Positions 11,618 to 21,451 of a stretch of 64,000 nucleotides of DNA are shown piece by piece. The stretch is from Evernia prunastri (taxonomy: Eukaryota > Ascomycota > Lecanoromycetes > Lecanorales > Parmeliaceae). Each line of letters starts with the position of its first letter. The stretch's first letter is position 1. The position numbers and the translations under genes were made by a program. The stretch spans positions 158,847 through 222,846 of the forward strand of contig NKYR01000060.1 in NCBI GenBank assembly GCA_003184365.1, given 5' to 3'. The notes below the pieces were generated by a model. The model ran no database searches. It had not been told where the DNA came from and was given only the letters and a program-made list of their open reading frames with translations.

Positions 11618-14600
11618 TCAACAGCATAGTATGGCCACTAATGGTTCCCAGTCCTCTGGGGTCTGAAAAGAGTGATGAGGGCCTGCCTTGTTAGGTTGCG
11701 TGTGATGAAAATCCGCTACCAAGTCTGGGCACCCTGCAGCGTGCCAGTACGGTTCCCATTTAGGTACATCGCTCTGATGGCCTGTCCATTTGAATTTGTA
11801 CATGAGGCATCCTCTTTCTCCTGTCTGAGGGTCCTTTCTCCGTTTATCGATGATGGAGTCGATAACTTCATCCACAAAATGCTCGCTTCCCTCTTCATCC
11901 GTTTGTGTTGGTGGTGGAGGCGGTTCTATTTGGCCGGGGAGAGGATCGCTGTTATCAAGGTGTAGTAACCATGGATGAAAAACGGGAAAGATGTTCATCC
12001 CGTCCGGGAGTTCCAATTCGTAAGCCATGTTGTCAATAGCTCTCGTTATCTTGAAGGGTCCCAAGTTCTTGTGATCGAATGATTTGTTTGGTCTTGTGGT
12101 CTTGATGTTCCTGCCATCAAGCATCACCATATCGCCTTCTTTAAACTGGGAAGCTGGCAAACGATGACGATTGGCCTGTTCCTCCATTCGAGCTTGAGAC
12201 CATTTGAGTTCGTCTCTGAGAAAACGGCGAAGGTCCTCCAACTTTTCAATGAATTTGTCCGCTGCTTTCATTTCTCTTTTTGCTCTTTGAGTAGAGCTGC
12301 TATCCCAAGGCGTGGGAGGTTCTAGTCCGTTGCGAGGTATGTAGCCTTTAGTCGCTAGGAATGGGGCTATTCCGGAAGATGAGTTTTGATCGGAGTTGGC
12401 TTCGAACTCTACGATTGACAAGAGGTCGACCCAGTTGTCTTGATTGTAGTTCACATAGGCTCGTAGATATTGTTTCAGGGCCGCGTTTGCGCTTTCTGTC
12501 TGACCGTCTGTTTCGGGATGAAATGCCGTTGATAGCTTGGGTTTGGTCCCGATTCGCTCGCAGAGTCTCTTCCAGAATAGGGCTGTGAACTGTGTACCTC
12601 TGTCCGATATGATCGTGGATGGATATCCTTCTTCTCTCCAAATCCATTCAATAAATGCTTGAACAACGGCCTCCACTTCTAAAGAGTCGAGTGGAATGAA
12701 CTTTTTCTTTTTGGAGAGTCTGTCTACCACTACCATAATGTGCTCGTATTTGCGACCAAAGCGATTGCACACAGGCAGAGGTGTGATAAAGTCCACCGAG
12801 ATGTCTTGCCAGTATCGGTCCGGGATTGGAAGTGGCTTGAGTAACCCTTGCTTTCCCTCTATAGGCTTTGGATCTTTTGCATTCATGACAGCTCTTGACG
12901 TATCTAGATATGGTATCTGTCATCTTTGGCCAATAGTAGTGGGCACTCACTCTATCATAGGTGGATGATCTTCCTGCGTGTCCTCCCGGCAAGGATTCGT
13001 GAATCTGTTTGATGATGGCTGTTTTCAGTTCGGGCTTGTCCGGGACGTAGAGGCGAGATCCAATATAGAGCATTTGTTCATGTATTTCGCAGTCACCTAA
13101 TTCCACTCTCACACCTTCCTTTATTAGGTCATGAGGGATTCTCGGTTGTCCTGCAGTTTTGGCTGCCATGATTCTTTGAACGACGGTATCATTCTCGTAT
13201 GTAACCTTTATTTGATCCATCAGATCAGTGCTTGTGACAGGACCTGTTGATTCTTCCAATGACTCCTTAACAGATCCCGGGGTATCGGGCGATGATTCTT
13301 CCAATGACTCCTCATCGTCGGTACCCGTTTCACAGAGATCATAGATCATCGATGCAAGCTCGGGGATGCAAACTTCTTTTTCGTCTAGAAGCATAGGCGA
13401 CAAGTCAATTGCTTGTCTGACTCCCTTGTCCAAATGCCTTTGTTTCAGCATTATTTGATTTTGATATTGACGCCGATCATCATTGTCGTCTTCTGGCAAG
13501 TCTCCCACTCGGCGAGTCAAACTATCCGGTTTGGTTCCCTGTCTCCCTGGTCTATACTGTATTTTGAAGTTGAATTCGGACAGAAACTCGGCCCACCTGG
13601 CTTGTCGACGGTTGAGTTGTTTTGTTGTCATAAAATATTCCAAGTTCTTATGATCAGTCAGGATCCGGATGGGATCTTCAAGGGCTGTTCCGGCTAGCTC
13701 TGGGTGCCATTCTTCGAAAGCTCTCACAATAGCAAGTAACTCTTTATCGTAGATCTCGTAGTTGCACTCCTGAGGAGACATTTTCTTCGACAGAAAGGCA
13801 ACGGGGTGTATCTGTCCATCGTTCCCTCGTTGGGACAGAATCGCAGCGACCACGTAGTCAGAGGCGTCCGTTTCCAGCCATGTTTCTTTATCGGGGTCGA
13901 AATGTGCTAGCACGGGAGCAGTTGTGAATGCTTCCTTAAGGTTTCGGAAGGCTTGTTGTTCTGAGCTCTCTCTGGCCCAGGGGAACATAAATGACTTCTG
14001 TTCTTTCTTTGTCAGATTTGATAAGGGAGCCGCGATTCTGGAATATCCGTGTATGAATCTTCGATAAAAGTTTGCGAAGCCTAAAAATGCTTGTACGTCT
14101 TTGACACATCGTGGAGCTTTCCAGTTGAGGATCGTGTTGATCTTCTTGGGGTCCATCTTTAGGCCCTCAGTGGTAATGATGAGACCTAAATATTTGACCT
14201 CTTGGACAAGAAATTGGCATTTGTTGATGTCCAGATATAAGCCGGCTTGTTTCAGCTTCTCTAGGACCTTTCCGACATGGTCGATGTGCTCTTCTTTGTT
14301 GTTACTGTAGATTAGGATATCGTCCAGATATGCGGAACAGAAAACATCTAGGTACTCTCGTAGTACATCGTTGATAAAAGCTTGAAACGTGCTAGGGGCG
14401 TTGCACAATCCGAAGGGCATTACCACATATTCGAATAGACCATATCGAGTGAGAAAAGCAGTCTTTTCCTCATCTCCTTCTTTCATTCGAATCTCATTGA
14501 ATGCGGCGATGATGTCGAATTTGGTGAATACTCTTGCGGCGCATAGCTTTGCTAAAGTCTCGCGAATCAAAGGTGGCGCATTTCTATTCTTGATCGTGAG

Positions 14601-14999
14601 TGCATTGAGTGCTCGGTAATCGATGCAAATCCGAAGACCACCGTCTGGTTTCTTGACAATGAGTACTGGGGCTGCGTATGGAGAGGTGCTAGGTCGGATG
14701 TATCCTTTTCCCAACATATCTTCTATGTACTCTTTGACTACCAAGGCTTGTTCTCGAGACATACCATAGGCTCTCTTCGCCGGAGGCGTGCTTCCACTTT
14801 GTAGCTTGATTTCGTGGTCAATGGACCGGTGAGGCGGAAGTTTATTCGCATCGGTTGGGTTCCATACATCGATCCAAGGGTGATAGACTTTGGGAACCCT
14901 TTGTTTTAACTCTTCGGAGGTAATCGGTTTCTTTCTCATCTTGTGGAAGAATTGTTCATAATCCTCAGGGCTGATGGCAGCCACGTCAGCAGTCAGTCT
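11618..14999 (-). pseudogene. Ty3/gypsy chromovirus pol polyprotein, frameshifted and 5'-truncated
   Basis: Retrotransposon polyprotein read leftward. In order: reverse transcriptase with a YLDDILIYS catalytic box; RNase H with LETDASDYVVAAILSQ and a TDHKNLEYF segment; the HHCC zinc finger of integrase ending in CHECKRSK; the integrase core with DFITPLP, SDRGTQF and HPETDGQTES, supplying D, D and E; then a C-terminal chromodomain with YKFKWTGH. The zinc-finger frame and the integrase-core frame differ: the switch is near 12855-12890, just after CHECKRSKAYR, so this copy has an indel. Gag and protease are missing beyond the N at 15000. The chromodomain suggests targeting to methylated-histone heterochromatin, as in other chromoviruses. 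Confidence 0.88.
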
Positions 15000-15000
15000 N

Positions 15001-15327
15001 GGCTTAATTAGTCGCGTATCTGGGACTGATAAGATCGATTTATTATTACTACATGAAGATACGCGATGACAACGTCTTGGCTTCACTGCACGACCAGGTC
15101 CACGTGCTCTATATACTATGGAGCAGGTCTCAAGCGCATCTCAGCTCCCATCTCCATCCGGACGGCCAGGGTGAATTGCTACGCCGGACTTTCGGACTTG
15201 GTGACCGCGGCAAGTCCGCCCACGCAGACACTTAGACACGATAATACGGGCGCTGCGTCAGACCAGATCGAGAGGCATAGTCGTATCTGAGAATCGAAAC
15301 TCCTAACTCTTAGAACTCCTAAATTCA
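15001..15327. other. Non-coding segment between gypsy pol and a solo LTR
   Basis: No supported gene. The left part may be retrotransposon sequence on the far side of the assembly N. The right part carries a GAACTCCTAA-type patch before the LTR target site. Confidence 0.4.
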
Positions 15328-15640
15328 TGTTGGATTTGAGGCCATTTGAGCCATGAGCCATATTGAGGCTATACGCCATGGCGAAATGGACCATGGTATT
15401 CCTTCCACATTATCCATATTTCTCACACTTGGCAATGTGGTGGCAACGCCTCCCAAGCCTTGGCGGTGGTGTGATTACCGCCACCATAGAAAGTTGTACT
15501 GTGAGGACAGCGTGCCAGGTAGAAATTTCGGAGTACATTTGGTGGCAACATAGACATATTGGCCATATAAGGAGAAGGATATCCTTCTTCAGAAAAGTAG
15601 TAAAAATAATCAAGTCATATCACACCATACAATTTCTACA
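15328..15640. mobile_element. Solo LTR, 313 bp, target-site duplication ATTCA
   Basis: Begins TGTTGGATTTGAGG and ends CAATTTCTACA. ATTCA is duplicated exactly at 15323-15327 and 15641-15645. There is no internal region. The same LTR recurs at 16324-16636 with only a couple of transitions, so the family was recently active and these copies escaped RIP. Length and ends fit a Copia-type LTR, but no internal sequence is available to prove it. Confidence 0.88.
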
Positions 15641-16118
15641 ATTCAGTCCCGTTGCCTCGGCTAAGTTCCGCTGATCGTTATTGCAGCGCCGATGCCACGC
15701 GCCATGCGGTTCAAGACGTGCAAGCAACCACGACCCTGCTCTATCGATGTCCGCCAGATTGTCAGCGAGGCTGACAGCTATGTCCCAGTACTTGGTAAAG
15801 GCTGGGCTAGATGTAAATCTACATTACTACGGCAAGACTCTTTCTCTCTGTCTCGATTTATTTTAATTTCAGTCTGCACGTCTAAAGTCATAATGACAGG
15901 CAATAAGCTACAGATCAAGCTCGACAATGACTCTCGCGAGTCCACAATCTTCATCCTCGGACTCTATGTCGTCACCTTCACAAAGGAATCAATGAAGACG
16001 CTGATACGGTTAATATCTCAAGGCCCTTTTCGAGACTGAATCCTAGATACCATATCCGGTTTATCAATCTATTTGAATGACTTGAATTTTATAAGACCAT
16101 AGGTCGCCCGCGCGGTCT
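15641..16118. other. Interval between LTR copies, no supported gene
   Basis: Contains open stretches up to about 115 codons on the plus strand but no recognisable domain. It ends at an N at 16119 and is probably flanking sequence of a repeat. Confidence 0.4.
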
Positions 16119-16119
16119 N

Positions 16120-16235
16120 AAAGTTGTACTGTGAGGACAGCGTGCCAGGTAGAAATTTCGGAGTACATTTGGTGGCAACATAGACATATTGGCCATATAA
16201 GGAGAAGGATATCCTTCTCCAGAAAAGCAGTAAAA
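16120..16235. mobile_element. Fragment of the 313-bp LTR between two N positions
   Basis: Matches the right-hand part of the LTR (AAGTTGTACTGTGAGG onward) and is bounded by single N at 16119 and 16236. It carries a few transitions relative to the full copies. Probably an unplaced contig end. Confidence 0.6.
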
Positions 16236-16236
16236 N

Positions 16237-16323
16237 GGAATAGGGTGCATCCCCCTATCCAATGCGCCAAAAGAGCGTGTGACCCCGCCAAGACAGCGAA
16301 ATCACCTTAATGCAGCCCATATC
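16237..16323. repeat. Partial copy of the 316/318-bp tandem unit
   Basis: Corresponds to the right-hand end of the tandem unit, including the half of the tRNA-like core with GAGCGTGTGACC, and is interrupted by the solo LTR that follows. Together with 16641-17274 it shows that the LTR inserted into this array. Confidence 0.7.
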
Positions 16324-16636
16324 TGTTGGATTTGAGGCCATTTGAGCCATGAGCCATATTGAGGCTATACGCCATGGCGAAATGGACCATGGTATTCCTT
16401 CCACATTATCCATATTTCTCACACTTGGCAATGTGGTGGCAACGCCTCCCAAGCCTTGGCGGTGGTGTGATTACCGCCACCATAGAAAATTGTACTGTGA
16501 GGACAGCGTGTCAGGTAGAAATTTCGGAGTACATTTGGTGGCAACATAGACATATTGGCCATATAAGGAGAAGGATATCCTTCTTCAGAAAAGTAGTAAA
16601 AATAATCAAGTCATATCACACCATACAATTTCTACA
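16324..16636. mobile_element. Solo LTR, same family, target-site duplication ATATC
   Basis: Begins TGTTGGATTTGAGG and ends CAATTTCTACA. ATATC flanks it at 16319-16323 and 16637-16641. The flanks read continuously as the tandem repeat once the LTR and one ATATC are removed, so the insertion post-dates the array. Confidence 0.88.
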
Positions 16637-16828
16637 ATATCCGTAACAATTGCACACTTTTTTGAAAGAATGCGCATGCCCTCATGCGTGACCTAAGGCA
16701 CTCGTATATGGGGACCCCCCGGGTGTGACCCCGTAAGCCACTTGTAGGCCTGGTGCGAGCTGGGGAAGGCACGAGGATTATGAGTCCTTACCAAACCCGA
16801 GTGCCAAGTGACCTATCCACGGCTAACC

Positions 16829-16918
16829 GGTCACACCCGGAATCGAACCGGTGTTGCTACCATTTGTCATGGAATAGGGTGCATCCCCCTATCCAATGCG
16901 CCAAAAGAGCGTGTGACC
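16829..16918 (-). ncRNA. tRNA-like sequence (SINE or tRNA pseudogene), copy 1
   Basis: On the minus strand the ends GGTCACA and TGTGACC pair over seven bases as an acceptor stem. An exact B-box GGTTCGATTCC lies at the T-arm position and an A-box-like TGGCGCATTGG near the start. A TAGGG/CCCTA stem closes a seven-base loop, and CCAT/ATGG could be a long variable arm, so the length (90 nt) fits a type II tRNA. The anticodon loop lacks the usual T at position 33 and the D-arm is poor, so a functional tRNA is unlikely. Confidence 0.5.
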
Positions 16919-17146
16919 CCGCCAAGACAGCGGAATCACCCTAATGCAGCCCATATCCGTAACAATTGCACACTTTTTTTTGAAAGATTGCGCATCCCCT
17001 CATGCGTGACCTAAGGCACTCGTATATGGGGACCCCCCGGGTGTGACCCCGTAAGCCACTTGTAGGCCTGGTGCGAGCTGGGGAAGGCACGAGGATTATG
17101 AGTCCTTACCAAACCCGAGTGCCAAGTGACCTATCCACGGCTAACC

Positions 17147-17236
17147 GGTCACACCCGGAATCGAACCGGTGTTGCTACCATTTGTCATGGAATAGGGTGC
17201 ATCCCCCTATCCAATGCGCCAAAAGAGCGTGTGACC
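17147..17236 (-). ncRNA. tRNA-like sequence, copy 2
   Basis: Repeats 16829-16918 one unit (318 bp) to the right, with the same pairing ends and B-box. The same doubts about the D-arm and anticodon loop apply. Confidence 0.5.
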
Positions 17237-17274
17237 CCGCCAAGACAGCGGAATCACCCTAATGCAGCCCATAT

Positions 17275-18228
17275 CCGTAACACTATCTCGATTTAATTCG
17301 AGAATTTTACACGAAATTATTATAAAGACTACTTTCTACTTAATATTCGTCGTATTTCTTAAAATAGACGAGTTTATTTATATCGAGCGAGATCTAAAGA
17401 ACGAGAACTTCATCGAATAATTTTTTATTCGCAAATTGATAAAGCTATATAAAGATCGTCTCGAGTTGATTTTATCGTTCTTCAAAATAGATTTTTTTCG
17501 ATAAGACGTTATATTAAATATAACGACAATAAACGACGATATATATATCGTTCGCGTCTTGAGATAATTGTTTCAAAGATTTTCGTCTTATAAAGACGTC
17601 TTACTATTTTAAAATAGTTTATATCTTATCTTTATAAAAAATGTAATTATTAATATTCTCGAAAGTATTTTTCGAGATATCGATTAAATAAGTTATTATT
17701 TAGATTATTTCTTTCGACAAGAGATCGTTATATTAGTAAGATAAGTCGATCTTAGCGATTTCGAAATTATAATTCTTGAAAGATAAAAGTCAGACGTCTT
17801 TCGTTTTTATGTGATAACTTATTTGTCACACGTACTCGACGTCTTACGTCGTCAATAAAATAACGCGATTTTATTCAACTACGATTAATCTCGATATTAC
17901 GACTTCTATTTTATTTAGTTCTAATACGATTAATCTTCAACTATTACTTAAATTTAGAAGTTTTTTTAATGCTAAAATACGAGAATACGTCTATAACGAT
18001 CTCTATTTAGTGATTATCTCGATCTAAAATCGATTAAATATAATTACTTTTATATTGTTTAGATTACGTGTTATCACGATAATGTGACGAAGACTAATTA
18101 TTACAGTAGAGTTGAAAATTAGTCGCTTACATTAATATCGTATACTTCTCACATATACATATGCATATATATTGCATTGCATTTGAAATTATTCTTTCGA
18201 GTTACGATAAGTGATTATGATAGAGTAG
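17275..18228. repeat. AT-rich RIP island
   Basis: Stop-dense AT-rich sequence with no gene. Part of it (17957-18100) can be aligned to a less mutated copy at 18637-18780, which directly demonstrates RIP-type mutation for this island. Confidence 0.8.
17957..18100. repeat. RIP-mutated copy of 18637-18780
   Basis: Gap-free alignment at an offset of 680 bp. Across the 140 bases from 17961/18641 I counted 26 differences. All read C-to-T or G-to-A going from the right copy to this one, with none in the opposite direction and no transversions. Confidence 0.9.
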
Positions 18229-18421
18229 TGTTAGGAAACGAGGCTTGGTAAGAGGAATCTCATTCTCTATGGCTAGGACTAAGGTAAAGGCCAAGACGAA
18301 AGATGAGGAAACAAGAAAGAATGTGGGCATCGCCAGATCCTTAAGGGATTCAGGAGTTGTCGCCTGTCGGCTATCGCATAGTTGACTAGACTGGTGGCTT
18401 GACTGGTGTCACACCATGACA
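18229..18421. mobile_element. Solo LTR, 193 bp, target-site duplication AGTAG
   Basis: Begins TGTTAGGAAACGAGGCTTGG and ends CACACCATGACA. AGTAG flanks it at 18224-18228 and 18422-18426. It is of normal base composition and sits between the RIP-mutated and intact copies of the 144-bp duplication, so it inserted after the RIP event. Related to 8541-8725. Confidence 0.88.
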
Positions 18422-18609
18422 AGTAGAGAGAGTGAAAAAGAGATTATAATAGAGTGAGAGATTCGTGATCTCCTTTGATGACAAATGATCTATAAATATT
18501 ATGTCATTTCACTGATAATAATCTCTTCAGTCAATTCTTCTCATTCAGAGCAATTACACAGTTTCTTCTTATTCTTTCACATCTGTATTTAGTCTAGCTA
18601 GCTACTTTC

Positions 18610-18827
18610 ACTTTAAGACATGTCGCTATAGATATGAAAGTTTTTCTAGTGCTGAGATACGAGAATACGTCTATAACGATCTCTATTCAGTGACTACCTC
18701 GATCTGGAATCGGCCAAACATGATTACTTCCACATTGTTCAGATCACGTGTTGTCGCGATGATGTGGCGAAGACTAACCGTAATCCGTAATGGTGCTCGA
18801 ATGCTGTTCACTTCTTCTATGACCTAG
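18610..18827 (+). pseudogene. F-box/2EXR-like gene fragment
   Basis: An open frame without a start codon runs to a TAG at 18825-18827. It includes SSAEIREYVYNDLY, which resembles the start of fungal F-box-like or 2EXR domains (P-E-I-R-x-x-I/V-Y pattern), then TSIWNRPNMITSTLF and a basic stretch. It overlaps the 3' end of the next minus-strand gene by four bases. The 5' part is missing and a RIP-mutated twin lies at 17957-18100, so it is most likely a relic; an exon of an unrecognised gene is the alternative. Confidence 0.4.
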
Positions 18828-19519
18828 TGATGGCGATCACCTGCAGGATTACGTCGCTCGCCATAGCCACCACTTGAAGCACCATAGCTGTCATAATTAG
18901 AATTCCCACTCTGCGAGTGATGGTTTTGCTGACTGACATAATGGCGAGAGCTAGCATCGACGAAGGATGACTGCGCAGCTGGACGTCCGCCTTGATACCT
19001 CTCATCGTATGGAGGAGGTGGTGAGCCTCCGTGATGGTGATGTCGTCCTGCGGGATATGCAGAGCCACCAGCCGAAGATACAGCACGAGAGTTGAAAGCC
19101 CCGGATTCAGGACCACCATCGGGACCTCCACGTCCTCCTTCAGCACGGGGGGCACCGCCTTCTAGAGCAAACGACTCGTCCCGATAAGCTTCGTAGGCAC
19201 TTCTTTCAATATCATGATGATGACCATGACCATAAGAGGAGCCGCTCGCAGGATGATCAGGATGTACACGTGGATCAGGCATCTGAGACCCAATGTAGTG
19301 AGAACGTCCCCCCAGGCCATTGGAAGCACGACCGTCACGACGCTGAGAGGCTTCCTCCAGCTCTGCTTCGAATTCCTCTTCGAACTCGGGCTCCTCGATA
19401 AACTCTTCGAAAGTCATTATCTCAGCATCGGGATGGAAATGGTCGTAGGCCTCTTTAGCTTCGCGGTACTCTCGATCAGTCATCCGGACGATGAAACGCT
19501 CAACGCGTCGGCTTGCCAT
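18824..19519 (-). CDS. Disordered His/Gly/Ser-rich protein A (paralogue of B)
   Basis: A 231-residue hydrophilic protein without signal peptide or membrane segment. Residues 1-70 are charged and probably helical: MASRRVERFIVRM, then IMTFEEFIEEPEFEEEFEAE. The rest is disordered, rich in G, S, H, R and Y, with a His run (GRHHHHGG). The end, AQSSFVDASSRHY and then GGYGERRNPAGDRHH, matches the next gene's AQSSFAEASSRNY and GQYGGRRDRTGDRHR, and the N-terminal ER..M and MTFEEF motifs also match. I start at 19519 because that ATG aligns with the paralogue's start. Function unknown; DNA- or RNA-binding disorder is only a guess. Confidence 0.65.
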   Translation of the reverse strand: MASRRVERFIVRMTDREYREAKEAYDHFHPDAEIMTFEEFIEEPEFEEEFEAELEEASQRRDGRASNGLGGRSHYIGSQMPDPRVHPDHPASGSSYGHGHHHDIERSAYEAYRDESFALEGGAPRAEGGRGGPDGGPESGAFNSRAVSSAGGSAYPAGRHHHHGGSPPPPYDERYQGGRPAAQSSFVDASSRHYVSQQNHHSQSGNSNYDSYGASSGGYGERRNPAGDRHH

Positions 19520-20710
19520 GTCACTGGTCGGGAAGGGAACCTGTTGATGAGGCTTGATTTTCAGTATGATGCGCAAGGGGTTTTGGACTTTGAGTTGTAT
19601 CTATGCAGGCGTGTTGCAGAAAGCAAAATCATGCAGATGTGGTGGTAGACGTGTCGAGTAGAGAGTTAAGTACCTGTGTTTGGAAGATGTATCTTCAAGG
19701 TGTGCACTTGCAAGGCGAAGCTGCAACCAGCCTCGATGGAATTTTGTTATGTGTGATCAAGGAACCGACTGAAGAAGCGGTATGATAGCCGTCTTCTTCT
19801 GGCTAATATCTTGAGTAGCTGAAGGTTGAAGAAATATGTTTGTGTTTTTTCAGAAATGAAAACCTGAAGAGAACTACTGTGATTATATAGATCAGGCATC
19901 CTAGTGTTATAGATAGCTTGCAACGTGTTAAAACATTGCGGCGAAAAGTTGTGTTAAGGAAGCCCGAAATTCCTGCCTGGTCGCATGACGGCTGATTCGT
20001 GTTCAGTACTACCGGAAAAATCACATCCAAGGCTCGGGCTCCCGATACCCCTCTCAACATGTGATCTTGATAACAAACAGTGCAGCCGATAAAGTCAGAC
20101 TACCATTTGCCAGCTCAGTCTATGAGCCGATGTGATGTGCATTAGGCTTCCCCACTGGAAAAATTATACACGAAGCTCAAACTTCAAGACCCCTCGATGC
20201 GTTACATTTGCGCGGAAATCCAACAACTGAATGATCCAGATGTACATGTGCAATGTCATTCCTTATAGGATGAAGCCACTTTGTAGCTTCAGCAGCTACA
20301 ACTCGTCGTTTGGTGAGAAAGAGGACCAATGCCTGCTCGTTGAATCGACAATTAGTAGATGTATCACTGGCCTACGTGATGAAAGCTTTAATCAGTCAGG
20401 AACACGGCCTGAGCCATGCTATCCAGCCGAGATTGGAGGACAAAAAGACCAAAGAAACATTCGCTGTTATTCTAGTATACCTGTGAAAATATTACCAACG
20501 TGCAGGAACAAGCTCATAAGGAATCAAACCTTTTTACTCTCAACATTATCTATCACCCTCTAACCCATTTTCCCCCTGTCTGTTGTCTAGGCAAACCCCA
20601 TCGCAACATCATCCACCTCCCTCCTATCGCCCCGCAATATCGTAGATCAGCAGATATGAAGAAAACGCAAGAGCGATCTCCCTGTGCTTCCCTTTTGAAT
20701 CTTTGCTATC
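19520..20710. other. Intergenic region between paralogues A and B
   Basis: No gene supported. It contains the promoter side of gene A, with a TATA-like element near 19882, and otherwise short frames of no recognised family on both strands. Confidence 0.55.
19882..19889 (-). promoter_or_regulatory. TATA-like box upstream of gene A
   Basis: TATATAAT on the minus strand, about 360 bp before the chosen start at 19519. Similar boxes precede genes B and C, but the distance is long and would imply a sizeable 5' UTR. Confidence 0.35.
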
Positions 20711-21451
20711 CTAGCGATGACGATCGCCTGTACGATCACGTCGTCCGCCGTACTGACCACTCGAGTCCCTAAAGCTGTAACCATCACTGTAGCTACCATC
20801 GCGACCTTGCGGGCGAGTGTCTGGCGGTCTTTCGTAATTGCGAGAGCTAGCTTCCGCGAATGAAGACTGCGCAGGCGCGCGTCCGTCTACAGCCACTGCA
20901 TCAAGTCGATGTGGAGCTGGGTCTCCCCCGTGATAATGAGAACCACGTCCTCCAAAGTCTGCAGGGTCATCGTTCGAGTATCGCAGATGTGTCTGCGCCG
21001 GACCGTATGGATTGAACGCCTCAGGTGGAGTGCGAGTAGGAGCACCGTGACGCTGACGTCTTCCTTCAGGGCGGTGACCATGAGACCCTCTACTAAATGA
21101 TGTGTCGCCACTGGAAGTCTCGTAGTTGCTCGTAGCGATGCCACGACGATCACCATGTTGATAGGGCGAAACGCTCGCATAGGGATCGCGCGCCTTACGT
21201 AAAGAAGGCATATGAGAGCCAGTAGAGTCGACATACCCAACGCCATTGGCAGCACAGTCGGCTCGACGTTCACGACCTATGTCACCGTCGCGGATCTCCG
21301 CCAACCGGCGGGAGAGCGCAACCTCCTCCAGAAACTCTTCAAAAGTCATGGTGGTGGACGGGGCTATCTCTCTTTCGAAACGCTCTACTTGCAAGTCGTA
21401 CACTTCCTCAGACATGCTATTCAAAAGCCTCTCCACGATCGGGCTTGGCAT
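20711..21451 (-). CDS. Disordered Arg/Gly/Ser-rich protein B (paralogue of A)
   Basis: A 246-residue hydrophilic protein with the same architecture as protein A: a short N-terminal region (MPSPIVERLLNSM, then TMTFEEFLEEVALSRR) followed by a long disordered R/G/S/H/Y-rich region and the shared C-terminal motifs AQSSFAEASSRNY and GRRDRTGDRHR. The shared ends with a divergent middle point to an old tandem duplication under rapid sequence change. No signal peptide or membrane helix is visible. No named family recognised. Confidence 0.68.
   Translation of the reverse strand: MPSPIVERLLNSMSEEVYDLQVERFEREIAPSTTMTFEEFLEEVALSRRLAEIRDGDIGRERRADCAANGVGYVDSTGSHMPSLRKARDPYASVSPYQHGDRRGIATSNYETSSGDTSFSRGSHGHRPEGRRQRHGAPTRTPPEAFNPYGPAQTHLRYSNDDPADFGGRGSHYHGGDPAPHRLDAVAVDGRAPAQSSFAEASSRNYERPPDTRPQGRDGSYSDGYSFRDSSGQYGGRRDRTGDRHR

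Larger units (their letters stand above)
16641..17274. repeat. Tandem repeat, two units of 316 and 318 bp with tRNA-like core
   Basis: Unit starts are at 16641 and 16957 (CCGTAACAATTGCAC). The two units differ mainly in a T-run length and a base or two. Each unit has a 90-nt minus-strand segment that looks tRNA-derived. The array is not RIP-mutated despite being duplicated and abutting an AT-rich island. Possible SINE array, tRNA pseudogene tandem or satellite. Confidence 0.8.

Noticed and set aside
16740..16815. Second tRNA-like arm with a CAT anticodon-type loop (AGGA CTCATAA TCCT, minus) in the tandem unit
   Set aside because: No T-arm or B-box in the right place and no matching acceptor stem; probably a chance hairpin.
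19520..19576. Upstream start for disordered protein A, 19 residues earlier
   Set aside because: The ATG at 19519 aligns with the start of paralogue B; the extra residues have no counterpart.
20231..20772. Plus-strand frames between genes A and B
   Set aside because: No recognised domain and no exon structure; the right part is antisense to gene B.
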